From Bacteroidales bacterium (lineage in GTDB: Bacteria > Bacteroidota > Bacteroidia > Bacteroidales > Muribaculaceae), in NCBI GenBank assembly GCA_004553095.1, contig SFMJ01000113.1:1-5176 (forward strand): DNA of 5,176 bases. The letters are read 5' to 3'. The position numbers and the translations under genes are program-made. Positions 1 to 5,176 of this stretch are shown here, in pieces; position 1 is the first letter of the stretch; each line of letters begins with the position of its first letter. The notes under the pieces were generated by a model, which was not told the DNA's origin, did no database searches, and saw nothing but the letters and a program-made list of their open reading frames with translations.

Positions 1-88
1 GCGCAAGTGGTTTTTTTATGCATATTTTGAACGCGCTGTTCCGATCCAGACTAAGTTTTTCCGCAAATGTGGCATTTTTTGCTTTTTT

Positions 89-120
89 TTAGGTTATTTC
101 TTTTTTTTGTATTATTTTTG
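89..120 (+). promoter_or_regulatory. Candidate Bacteroidota-type promoter for the lpx operon
   Basis: Bases 113-120 read TATTTTTG, an exact match to the Bacteroidota -7 element TAnnTTTG. About 20 nt upstream, where the -33 TTTG element is expected, there is only the weak match TTAG at 89-92. Transcription would start near 125-130, leaving a leader of roughly 80 nt before lpxD. The surrounding sequence is very T-rich, so a chance match is quite possible. Confidence 0.35.
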
Positions 121-142
121 TCAAAATTTCCCTATCTCGGTT

Positions 143-164
143 GCGATGTCTCTTTACATATCGC
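143..164 (+). other. Imperfect hairpin in the lpxD leader
   Basis: GCGATGT at 143-149 can pair with ACATATCGC at 156-164 across the loop CTCTTT, giving seven base pairs with a two-base bulge on the 3' arm. It lies between the candidate promoter and the lpxD start, so it would be part of the transcript leader. It has no T-tract directly after it and does not resemble a riboswitch I know. The structure is weak and may have no function. Confidence 0.2.
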
Positions 165-210
165 ACTCGTTTTTGTGGGTTCTTTTTTTTTAAATCTTAA
201 TATTTAGCTT

Positions 211-1203
211 ATGAAAATTACCCCACTCCTGATTGCCTCTATGGTCGGAGGAACTGTGGAGGGAGATGATAGTATTGAGATTACCGGTTTTGCCAAAATC
301 GAGGAGGCGAAGCCGGGCGATATATCTTTTATCTCTAACCCTAAGTATGCTCATTTTATCAATTCTACCCGGGCTTCGGTCTTGTTGGTAGATAGAAATA
401 TACCTCGTCCCGCTGATTCCGGTATTACTCTGATTCGCGTCGACGACCCTTACGTCGCTGTCGCTTCGCTCCTCGCTGCTTTTGAAGCCCAAAAACCTCA
501 ACCTGTCGGCATCGAGCAGCCCGCTTTTATCGCTGATGGGGTAGTGGTCCCTCAGGATGCATATATCGGCGCTTTCGCTTATATCGGCAAGAATGTTTCT
601 CTCGGCAAGAATGTAAAGATTTATCCCCAGGCTTATATCGGCGATAATACGGTGATCGGAGATAATACAGTGATTCGTGCCGGTGTCAAAATTTATGAGG
701 GTTGTGTAGTCGGTGCGCGCTGCATCATCCATAGCGGCGCTGTGATCGGCGCCGATGGATTCGGATTCGCCCCCCTCCCTGACGGCTCTTATGAGAAAAT
801 AGCTCAAATCGGTAATGTCGTTCTCGCCGATGATGTCGAGGTGGGCGCCAACACCACTATCGATCGCGCCACTTTCGGTTCTACTATCATCGGCCGTGGC
901 TCCAAACTCGATAATCTTATCCAAGTGGCCCACAATGTCGAGATCGGCGAGTCTAACGTATTCGCAGCTCAGACCGGCATCGCCGGTTCTACCAAGGTCG
1001 GATCTTTCAATCGCGTCGGTGGCCAGTGCGGTTTCGCCGGTCATATCCACATCGGCGATCACAATGAGTTCGGCGCCCAGACCGGAATCCCCAATAATGT
1101 CGGCGACCGTAAGCGACTCATCGGTTATCCCGCTGTCGACGCTATGAAGTTCGCTCGTACTCAAGTTTATCTCTCTCGACTCCCCGAACTTTTCAAGAAA
1201 TAA
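211..1203 (+). CDS. lpxD: UDP-3-O-(3-hydroxyacyl)glucosamine N-acyltransferase LpxD
   Basis: LpxD transfers a 3-hydroxyacyl chain from acyl carrier protein to the 2-amino group of UDP-3-O-acyl-glucosamine, the third step of lipid A synthesis, in the cytoplasm. The 330-residue protein has an N-terminal uridine-binding domain (about 1-100) and then a left-handed beta-helix of hexapeptide repeats (about 105-300), including IGDNTV twice in a row at 143-154. The LpxD signature GADGFGFAP is at 180-188 and NTTIDRAT at 214-221. His241 in VAHNVEIG matches catalytic His239 of E. coli, and His278 in FAGH matches the second active-site His. The ATG at 211 starts the domain at its usual place ([14 protein letters not shown]); no Shine-Dalgarno sequence precedes it, as is normal in this phylum. 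The chain ends at LPELFKK, soon after the helix, so the C-terminal helical extension of many homologues is mostly absent. First gene of the lpx operon. Confidence 0.96.
   Translation: MKITPLLIASMVGGTVEGDDSIEITGFAKIEEAKPGDISFISNPKYAHFINSTRASVLLVDRNIPRPADSGITLIRVDDPYVAVASLLAAFEAQKPQPVGIEQPAFIADGVVVPQDAYIGAFAYIGKNVSLGKNVKIYPQAYIGDNTVIGDNTVIRAGVKIYEGCVVGARCIIHSGAVIGADGFGFAPLPDGSYEKIAQIGNVVLADDVEVGANTTIDRATFGSTIIGRGSKLDNLIQVAHNVEIGESNVFAAQTGIAGSTKVGSFNRVGGQCGFAGHIHIGDHNEFGAQTGIPNNVGDRKRLIGYPAVDAMKFARTQVYLSRLPELFKK
637..672 (+). repeat. Tandem 18-bp repeat inside lpxD
   Basis: Two adjacent 18-bp units, 637-654 and 655-672, differ at only two positions, both third codon positions. Each encodes IGDNTV, one coil segment of the hexapeptide beta-helix (residues 143-148 and 149-154). 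The high nucleotide identity suggests a fairly recent duplication or gene conversion, although hexapeptide genes are repetitive by nature. Confidence 0.7.
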
Positions 1204-1218
1204 TAATTGTTCTATAAT

Positions 1219-2604
1219 ATGAAGCAACTAACCTTAAAAAATTCATTCTCTGTCGAGGGCAAGGGCCTTCACTCCGGGTTGCATATCCAAGCTACCTTCA
1301 ATCCCGCCCCTGACAACACCGGTTATAAGTTCCGTCGCGTTGACCTCGAGGGTCAACCCCTCATCGACGCCACAGCTGAAAATGTAGTCGACACTTGTCG
1401 TGGCACAGTCATCGGCAATCGCAAGGGGGATGTGGTAAGCACCATCGAGCATGCCATCTCTGCCCTATATGCCGCCGGCATCGACAACTGTATCATCGAC
1501 GTCAATGGCCCCGAACTCCCTATCCTCGACGGCAGCGCCATCCGTTATGTCGAACTCATCGAGGAGGCCGGCATCGTCGAGCAGGAGGCTGACAAGGATT
1601 ATTATATTATTAAGGAGAAAAAGCAGTTCCGAGATGAGGAGTCCGGTTCTACTCTTACCATTTATCCCGACGATGGGTTCAGCGTCGAGTGTATGGTTGA
1701 GTATAATTCCGCCGTCCTCCCCAATCAGTTCGCTGTGCTCGACGATCTCTCCGAGTTCAAATCCGAGGTGGCTCCCGCCCGAACTTTTGTTTTCGTACGC
1801 GAGATCGAGCAACTCGTCGAAGCTAACCTTATCAAGGGTGGTGACCTCGACAATGCTATCGTTATTTATGATGAGAAGATCCCTCAAGATCGCATCAATC
1901 ATATCTGCGATGTTATGAAGGTGCCTCACATGAACATCAACGAACTCGGTTATATCAACCCCAAGCCCCTGATCTGGGACAATGAGCCTGCTCGCCATAA
2001 GATCATTGATGTCATCGGCGACCTCGCCCTGATCGGTCGTCCCATCAAGGGCCGCGTCGTGGCTATACGCCCCGGACATACTGTCAACAATAAGTTCACT
2101 CGCAAGGTGCGCCATGAGGTGAAGCATACCGAGATCCAGGCTCCCGTTTATAACCCTAACCTCAAGCCTCTGATCGATAATATCGAAATCCGCCGTCAGC
2201 TCCCTCACCGCTATCCCTTCTTGCTCATCGATAAGGTGATCGAGATCGACCAAAAGCATGCAGTGGCTGTCAAGAATGTCACCACCAATGAACCCTTCTT
2301 CCAGGGTCACTTTCCCCAGGAACCTGTCATGCCCGGCGTTCTCCAGATCGAGGCAATGGCGCAAGCCGCCGGTGTGCTCGTGCTCAACTTCCTCGATGAG
2401 CCCGAACGTTATTCCACTTATTTCCTTAAGATAGATAATGTCAAGTTCCGCCAGAAGGTGGTCCCCGGTGATACTCTCCTCCTCAATGTCTCTCTTATGA
2501 CTGAGATCCGTCGCGGTTGCGCCATGGTCAAAGGTTATGCTTTCGTAGGCGAAAAGGTGGTATGCGAGGCTGAGTTCATGGCTCAAATCGTCAAAAATAA
2601 ATAA
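1219..2604 (+). CDS. lpxC-fabZ: Bifunctional LpxC deacetylase / FabZ 3-hydroxyacyl-ACP dehydratase
   Basis: A single 461-residue chain carries two enzymes. Residues 1 to about 305 are LpxC, the zinc enzyme that deacetylates UDP-3-O-acyl-GlcNAc, the committed step of lipid A synthesis. Visible LpxC features are GKGLHSG (14-20), the Glu77-His78 pair in TIEHAISAL, LDGSA (103-107), KGGDLDNA (206-213), the zinc ligands His260 and Asp264 in ARHKIIDVIGDL, and the general-acid His287 in PGHTVNN. After a short linker, residues from about 315 to 461 are FabZ, a hot-dog-fold dehydratase that converts 3-hydroxyacyl-ACP to trans-2-enoyl-ACP: LPHRYPF at 328-334, catalytic His364 in GHFPQEPVMPG, and Glu378 in QIEAMAQ. 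I chose the ATG at 1219 because the protein then starts MKQLTLKNSF as in homologues; the in-frame TTG at 1207 would add four residues and lies 3 nt after the lpxD stop. The fusion is typical of Bacteroidota. Confidence 0.96.
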   Translation: MKQLTLKNSFSVEGKGLHSGLHIQATFNPAPDNTGYKFRRVDLEGQPLIDATAENVVDTCRGTVIGNRKGDVVSTIEHAISALYAAGIDNCIIDVNGPELPILDGSAIRYVELIEEAGIVEQEADKDYYIIKEKKQFRDEESGSTLTIYPDDGFSVECMVEYNSAVLPNQFAVLDDLSEFKSEVAPARTFVFVREIEQLVEANLIKGGDLDNAIVIYDEKIPQDRINHICDVMKVPHMNINELGYINPKPLIWDNEPARHKIIDVIGDLALIGRPIKGRVVAIRPGHTVNNKFTRKVRHEVKHTEIQAPVYNPNLKPLIDNIEIRRQLPHRYPFLLIDKVIEIDQKHAVAVKNVTTNEPFFQGHFPQEPVMPGVLQIEAMAQAAGVLVLNFLDEPERYSTYFLKIDNVKFRQKVVPGDTLLLNVSLMTEIRRGCAMVKGYAFVGEKVVCEAEFMAQIVKNK

Positions 2605-2634
2605 TTCTAATCTTCGCAATAACTGTTTGATACT

Positions 2635-3408
2635 ATGAGCAATTTTTATAAAGTTAGCCCAGATGCCCAAATCGGCAATAATGTCCGGATAGGTGATTTC
2701 TCTACCATCTATGAGGATGTCGAAATCGGTGATAATTGCGTCATCTATGGAAATGTCACCATCTTCCCCGGCGCGCGTATCGGGGATGGTGTCACCATCT
2801 TCCCCGGCGCTGTGATCGCTGCCGTCCCTCAGGATCTTAAGTTCCAGGGTGAGAAAACTTACGCTTATATCGGTGATGGTACTACTCTCCGCGAGTGTGT
2901 CACCGTCAACCGCGGCACTGCCTCTAAGGGCAAAACCGTGGTCGGTAAGAATTGCCTGATTATGGCTTACAATCACATTGCTCACGATTGCCGCCTTGGC
3001 GACAGAATCATTATGTCCAATGCTTGTCAGCTCGCCGGTGAAGTCCAAGTCGATGATGCCGCCGTGATCGGTGGCGGTAGCCTGATCCACCAGTTCTGCC
3101 ATCTCGGTCGCAATATCATGCTCCAAGGTGGGGCTCTGGTTAATAAGGATATACCTCCTTTCGTCAAGGCTGCCAGAGAACCAATCTCTTACGTCGGTCT
3201 TAATACCGTTGGACTCCATCGCAACCATTTCACCGAAGAGGAAATCAAGCAGATCAGCGATATCTATCGCATCCTCTATCTAAGCGATCTGAATGTTACC
3301 AACGCCATTCAGCAGATCGTCGATACTCTCCCGGAGTCTGAGTTCCGCACAGAGATCGTCGATTTCATCACCAATTCCGGCAGAGGTGTAATCCGCTCTG
3401 CGATCTGA
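2635..3408 (+). CDS. lpxA: UDP-N-acetylglucosamine O-acyltransferase LpxA
   Basis: LpxA catalyses the first step of lipid A synthesis: reversible transfer of a 3-hydroxyacyl chain from ACP to the 3-OH of UDP-GlcNAc. The family works as a cytoplasmic trimer. The 257-residue protein (E. coli has 262) has an N-terminal hexapeptide beta-helix to about 180 and a helical C-terminal domain. His114 and His117 in NHIAHDC match His122 and catalytic His125 of E. coli. PQDLKF (65-70), NRGT (92-95), HQF (152-154) and the terminal SGRGVIR are all family landmarks. The position equivalent to the E. coli acyl-length ruler Gly173 is Gly165 by eye alignment, with Gln164 in place of Gly172; a glycine there fits a long acyl chain, but this is inference. 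The gap after lpxC-fabZ is 30 nt, and it is the last gene of the operon. The miaA gene that I recall following lpxA in Bacteroides is absent here. Confidence 0.95.
   Translation: MSNFYKVSPDAQIGNNVRIGDFSTIYEDVEIGDNCVIYGNVTIFPGARIGDGVTIFPGAVIAAVPQDLKFQGEKTYAYIGDGTTLRECVTVNRGTASKGKTVVGKNCLIMAYNHIAHDCRLGDRIIMSNACQLAGEVQVDDAAVIGGGSLIHQFCHLGRNIMLQGGALVNKDIPPFVKAAREPISYVGLNTVGLHRNHFTEEEIKQISDIYRILYLSDLNVTNAIQQIVDTLPESEFRTEIVDFITNSGRGVIRSAI
2754..2810 (+). repeat. 21-bp perfect direct repeat inside lpxA
   Basis: The 21 bases at 2754-2774 recur without change at 2790-2810, an offset of 36 nt or twelve residues, equal to two hexapeptide segments. Both copies encode VTIFPGA (residues 41-47 and 53-59). 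An eye alignment from VEIG to the PQD motif gives 39 residues in both this protein and E. coli LpxA, so the repeat does not add a coil and looks more like sequence homogenisation. Confidence 0.75.
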
Positions 3409-3447
3409 TTCAACCCACGGCAGTAATAAGAAACAATAAGCCTATAT

Positions 3448-3485
3448 AAAAGAGGAGAGAGCCTGAAAAGCCCTCTCCTCTTTTT
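3448..3485 (+). terminator. Rho-independent terminator after lpxA, probably bidirectional
   Basis: The arm AAAAGAGGAGAGAGC (3448-3462) pairs with GCCCTCTCCTCTTTTT (3470-3485) to give a stem of about 11 continuous pairs, one A-C mismatch and two further G-C pairs around a 7-nt loop. A run of five T follows on the plus strand, 40 nt after the lpxA stop. On the minus strand the same stem is followed by TTTTATATA and sits about 60 nt after the stop of the convergent dehydrogenase gene, so it can plausibly serve both units. Confidence 0.9.
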
Positions 3486-3504
3486 GTCTTCGGGTGCTAC
3501 AGCA

Positions 3505-3518
3505 TAGAGCGCGTTCCT
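3505..3518. repeat. 14-bp direct repeat, copy 1 (beyond the 3' end of the dehydrogenase gene)
   Basis: TAGAGCGCGTTCCT occurs here and again at 5060-5073 in the same orientation. The two copies bracket the minus-strand dehydrogenase gene. This copy lies in the intergenic space between the terminator and the gene's stop codon. Flanking bases do not extend the match. Confidence 0.6.
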
Positions 3519-3546
3519 CTTCTGGTGGCGAGCGGTGCGAGTCTTT

Positions 3547-5022
3547 TTACACATAGATCTCATCTTCGTCGGCTGCGTGGGAGTCATACCACACCTGCGC
3601 CATGAAGGGATTGCGCTTCGCCTCGTCGTCATATTTCCAAGGCGCCGGCATGCACTGCGGACACCAGTGTCCACCCTTCAGCACGATCCTCGGTGTCGCC
3701 CGGAAGCGATGACCATAGCTGCATTCCCACTCCAATGGCGTGTCAAGATCTCCAGGCTCCATCTCTGCCGATAGGCATTTACCCCCTCGATAGGCTGCCG
3801 CCTGACGCATATCTTCGATCCCCAATTCCTCCTCCGGCTTGCCCTCGTCATACCCATGATTCAGCTGTTCCGGACTCTCCGAGGGGCGGCTCAAGTCCAT
3901 TCCTTCCCAGTCCGGTATCTCTTTGATAGCATCTCGGCTCCCATAGTATGCCCGTATCTTCTGCTCGCAGTCTTCGCGGCTCAACCAGTTGAGGGGCCCC
4001 ATGTCTTTGGTATGAGCCACCCACCACATAAAACCCCGAATCAGCCACCCAGGTGCCAACGGACTCAGCTTGACCCACCACGGCATCTTTCCAACCATCC
4101 GCTTAAAGTAGGCTTCCGCCGTGATCTCTTCCCTGAAGGGGATAATCTCATTCAGCCTATCGGAGTCGCTAAACCATAACCCATGGAAGTTGCGAGTAGC
4201 AAACCAGCGTGTCTTAAACGATTTCTCCGGCGGGGGACACCCCATCGACTCAAGAAGCAGTTTCTCAAATTCATAGTTGGTGAGACGAAATTCTTTGCCG
4301 CTGCCGATGAAGTAGAAGTTGCGCCAGAAACTCTCCGGTACTCCTTCGCGACATACTCCTACCATCAGTCGTGCCGAGTCTTCGACCGTGGCCCATTCCA
4401 ATACACCACGCAGCGGCACATGGAAGGAGATCGGATCTGTGGCTCTGTCCACCAGACCTTTATGAAGTATGCCTGACTGCCGAAGACTTACCCAGTGCTT
4501 CAATCCCGATTCGGCCACTACTCGCTCTGCCTCGATTTTCGAGATGCCATAGTAGTCATAGACTCCCGCTATTATCGGATCCCCGGCGCGCCCCCAGTGA
4601 TGAGGCGGATAGCGGTGAGACATCTCTGCTACACTCCCTATATACACCAATTTGATCTCATCTCGATTCGGACGCTTCTTGATCGTGTCGACAAGGATGC
4701 GAGCACTGCCGATGTTGACTTTCATCGCCTTCTGTGGTACATGATCTGCCAGGGGCGACACAACTCCCCCGATATGCAAAACATACTCCGCATCTCCCAT
4801 GCCGCGTTCCACATCCTCCGGGTTCATCATATCCCCCCAGATCACTTTTATATTACTCCCATCCTTATAGGGCGCAAGCTTCTTTTCGTTCTTCTTGCTG
4901 CGACGTGCCAGAATCCTTACTTCAAATTCTTCCCCATGGCGGGAAAATTCCTTGAGTGTCTCATAGCCCATTACTCCCGTGGCTCCCGTCATAAACACCA
5001 CACGTCGTTTTGTCTTAATCAT
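3547..5022 (-). CDS. Extended SDR (NAD(P)-dependent epimerase/dehydratase family) with C-terminal zinc-ribbon-like domain
   Basis: This 491-residue protein begins with a Rossmann fold of the extended short-chain dehydrogenase/reductase family: glycine-rich TGATGVMG at 12-19, IWGD at 61-64, HIGGVVSP at 83-90, candidate catalytic Ser130 in YIGSVAEM, and YGISK (Tyr158, Lys162) as the YxxxK pair. The basic stretch ARRSKKNEKK after beta-2 (39-48), with no acidic residue at its end, suggests NADP(H) rather than NAD(H); this is inference. Substrate pocket residues lie around 180-310, and the substrate is unknown; a sugar-nucleotide, sterol-type or other small-molecule dehydrogenase are all possible. 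A Trp-rich segment (315-347) and an acidic linker (372-405) lead to a Cys/His module at 411-457. Typical extended SDRs have about 310-350 residues, so roughly 140 are extra. The ATG at 5022 is 10 residues ahead of the glycine motif, as expected. No signal peptide is visible. It lies 36 nt after an incomplete gene on the same strand, probably co-transcribed. Confidence 0.88.
   Translation of the reverse strand: MIKTKRRVVFMTGATGVMGYETLKEFSRHGEEFEVRILARRSKKNEKKLAPYKDGSNIKVIWGDMMNPEDVERGMGDAEYVLHIGGVVSPLADHVPQKAMKVNIGSARILVDTIKKRPNRDEIKLVYIGSVAEMSHRYPPHHWGRAGDPIIAGVYDYYGISKIEAERVVAESGLKHWVSLRQSGILHKGLVDRATDPISFHVPLRGVLEWATVEDSARLMVGVCREGVPESFWRNFYFIGSGKEFRLTNYEFEKLLLESMGCPPPEKSFKTRWFATRNFHGLWFSDSDRLNEIIPFREEITAEAYFKRMVGKMPWWVKLSPLAPGWLIRGFMWWVAHTKDMGPLNWLSREDCEQKIRAYYGSRDAIKEIPDWEGMDLSRPSESPEQLNHGYDEGKPEEELGIEDMRQAAAYRGGKCLSAEMEPGDLDTPLEWECSYGHRFRATPRIVLKGGHWCPQCMPAPWKYDDEAKRNPFMAQVWYDSHAADEDEIYV
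3652..3792 (-). other. Zinc-ribbon / treble-clef-like module at the C-terminus of the SDR protein
   Basis: Residues 411-457 read YRGGKCLS, then WECSYGHRF, then GGHWCPQC. Cys434, His438, Cys454 and Cys457 form a CxxxH...CxxC set able to bind one zinc ion; Cys416 is an additional cysteine. The pattern GGKCLS...WxC..GH.....P..(V/I)..G..CP.C resembles the small zinc-ribbon units found, often in tandem, in bacterial proteins of the DUF4379 (PF14311) type, some with nuclease domains. That assignment is from memory of the motif. A nucleic-acid-binding or structural role are both possible. Confidence 0.6.
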
Positions 5023-5058
5023 ATTTTTTACTCTTTTGTAGCTGGTTTTTTCATATAT

Positions 5059-5176
5059 TTAGAGCGCGTTCCTTAACTTTTTGGGGTCGTAGAGGCGGAT
5101 ATTTTTGAGCAGATTTTGAAAGTCACAGCGGGCGCAATGCGTGCATTGTAACCGATGTGAGTTTCGAAATATGCCA
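5059..5176 (-). CDS. 3' end of an unidentified Cys-rich protein (partial)
   Basis: A minus-strand frame is open from the window edge (first full codon at 5175) to a TAA at 5059-5061 and encodes the last 38 residues of a protein. It includes RLQCTHCARCDF, a CxxCxxC cluster that could bind zinc or iron-sulfur, followed by a charged end KNIRLYDPKKLRNAL. The plausible composition, and its end 36 nt before the SDR start on the same strand, suggest a real upstream gene in one operon. The fragment is too short for me to name a family. The start lies outside the window. Confidence 0.55.
   Translation of the reverse strand, partial: GIFRNSHRLQCTHCARCDFQNLLKNIRLYDPKKLRNAL
5060..5073. repeat. 14-bp direct repeat, copy 2 (at the stop codon of the upstream partial gene)
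   Basis: This is the second copy of TAGAGCGCGTTCCT. On the minus strand it covers the last codons (RNAL) and the first two bases of the TAA of the partial Cys-rich gene. The segment between the two copies, 3519-5059, contains the whole dehydrogenase gene. Confidence 0.6.

Noticed and set aside
2..193. Open plus-strand frame from the window edge to a TAA at 191-193
   Set aside because: It translates to a very Phe-rich string because the DNA is T-rich. It has no recognisable motif and crosses the likely promoter, so chance openness is more likely than the end of an upstream gene.
1207..1218. TTG at 1207 as start of lpxC
   Set aside because: The ATG four codons later gives the conserved N-terminus MKQLTLKNSF and leaves a more normal distance from the lpxD stop.
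190..1227. 345-residue open frame antisense to lpxD
   Set aside because: It mirrors the hexapeptide-repeat gene on the other strand and shows only repetitive DI/GA-rich sequence, as expected for a shadow frame.
1465..3228. 587-residue open frame antisense to lpxC-fabZ and lpxA
   Set aside because: It runs opposite three strongly supported enzyme domains. Its Asp/Ile/Leu-rich, low-complexity composition follows from the sense strand's GAT, ATC and GTC-rich codons and scarcity of TTA, CTA and TCA. No domain is recognisable.
3309..3674. 121-residue minus-strand frame spanning the end of the SDR gene, the terminator and the end of lpxA
   Set aside because: It reads through a strong terminator hairpin and overlaps two genuine genes. 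The composition is Arg-rich and unlike the neighbours.
5028..5054. Eight-codon minus-strand frame (MKKPATKE) between the partial gene and the SDR start
   Set aside because: It could in principle be a leader peptide, but an A-rich spacer gives such frames easily. It is not in frame with the SDR gene, and no attenuator-like hairpin is visible in the 36-nt gap.
4495..5076. 193-residue plus-strand frame opposite the SDR gene
   Set aside because: It is antisense to the well-supported Rossmann domain and has no recognisable domain.

Overview
The window looks like a chromosomal segment from a member of the Bacteroidales (Bacteroidota). The evidence is the head-to-tail order lpxD, lpxC fused to fabZ, lpxA; the single-chain LpxC/FabZ protein ending in the MAQIVKNK tail that I recall from Bacteroides homologues; start codons without a Shine-Dalgarno sequence behind A/T-rich leaders; and a Bacteroidota-type TAnnTTTG promoter element upstream. 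The frequent C-ending codons (ctc, atc, gtc, ggc) suggest a moderately GC-rich gut-type Bacteroidales, but I cannot name a genus.

Layout. Bases 1-210 are a T-rich leader with no convincing gene. It carries a candidate promoter at 89-120 and a small imperfect hairpin at 143-164. Bases 211-3408 are a compact plus-strand operon for the early steps of lipid A synthesis: lpxD (211-1203), lpxC-fabZ (1219-2604, 15-nt gap) and lpxA (2635-3408, 30-nt gap). A strong hairpin terminator with a T-tract (3448-3485) follows and probably also stops the convergent minus-strand unit. That unit, read right to left, holds the 3' end of an unidentified Cys-rich gene (5059-5176, cut by the window edge) and, 36 nt further on, a 491-residue extended short-chain dehydrogenase/reductase (3547-5022) with a C-terminal zinc-ribbon-like module.

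How the genes work together. LpxA puts a 3-hydroxyacyl chain on UDP-GlcNAc, the LpxC half deacetylates the product, and LpxD adds the second 3-hydroxyacyl chain. The FabZ half dehydrates 3-hydroxyacyl-ACP, the same pool that LpxA and LpxD draw on, so the operon places the split between lipid A and membrane fatty acid synthesis under one transcript. The active-site residues I can recognise in these enzymes are intact.

The lipid A operon is ordinary for the phylum. The parts worth a second look are the dehydrogenase/zinc-ribbon fusion of unknown substrate, the CxxCxxC tail encoded next to it, and a 14-bp perfect direct repeat that brackets the dehydrogenase gene. I see no CRISPR array, tRNA, rRNA, transposase or defence system.
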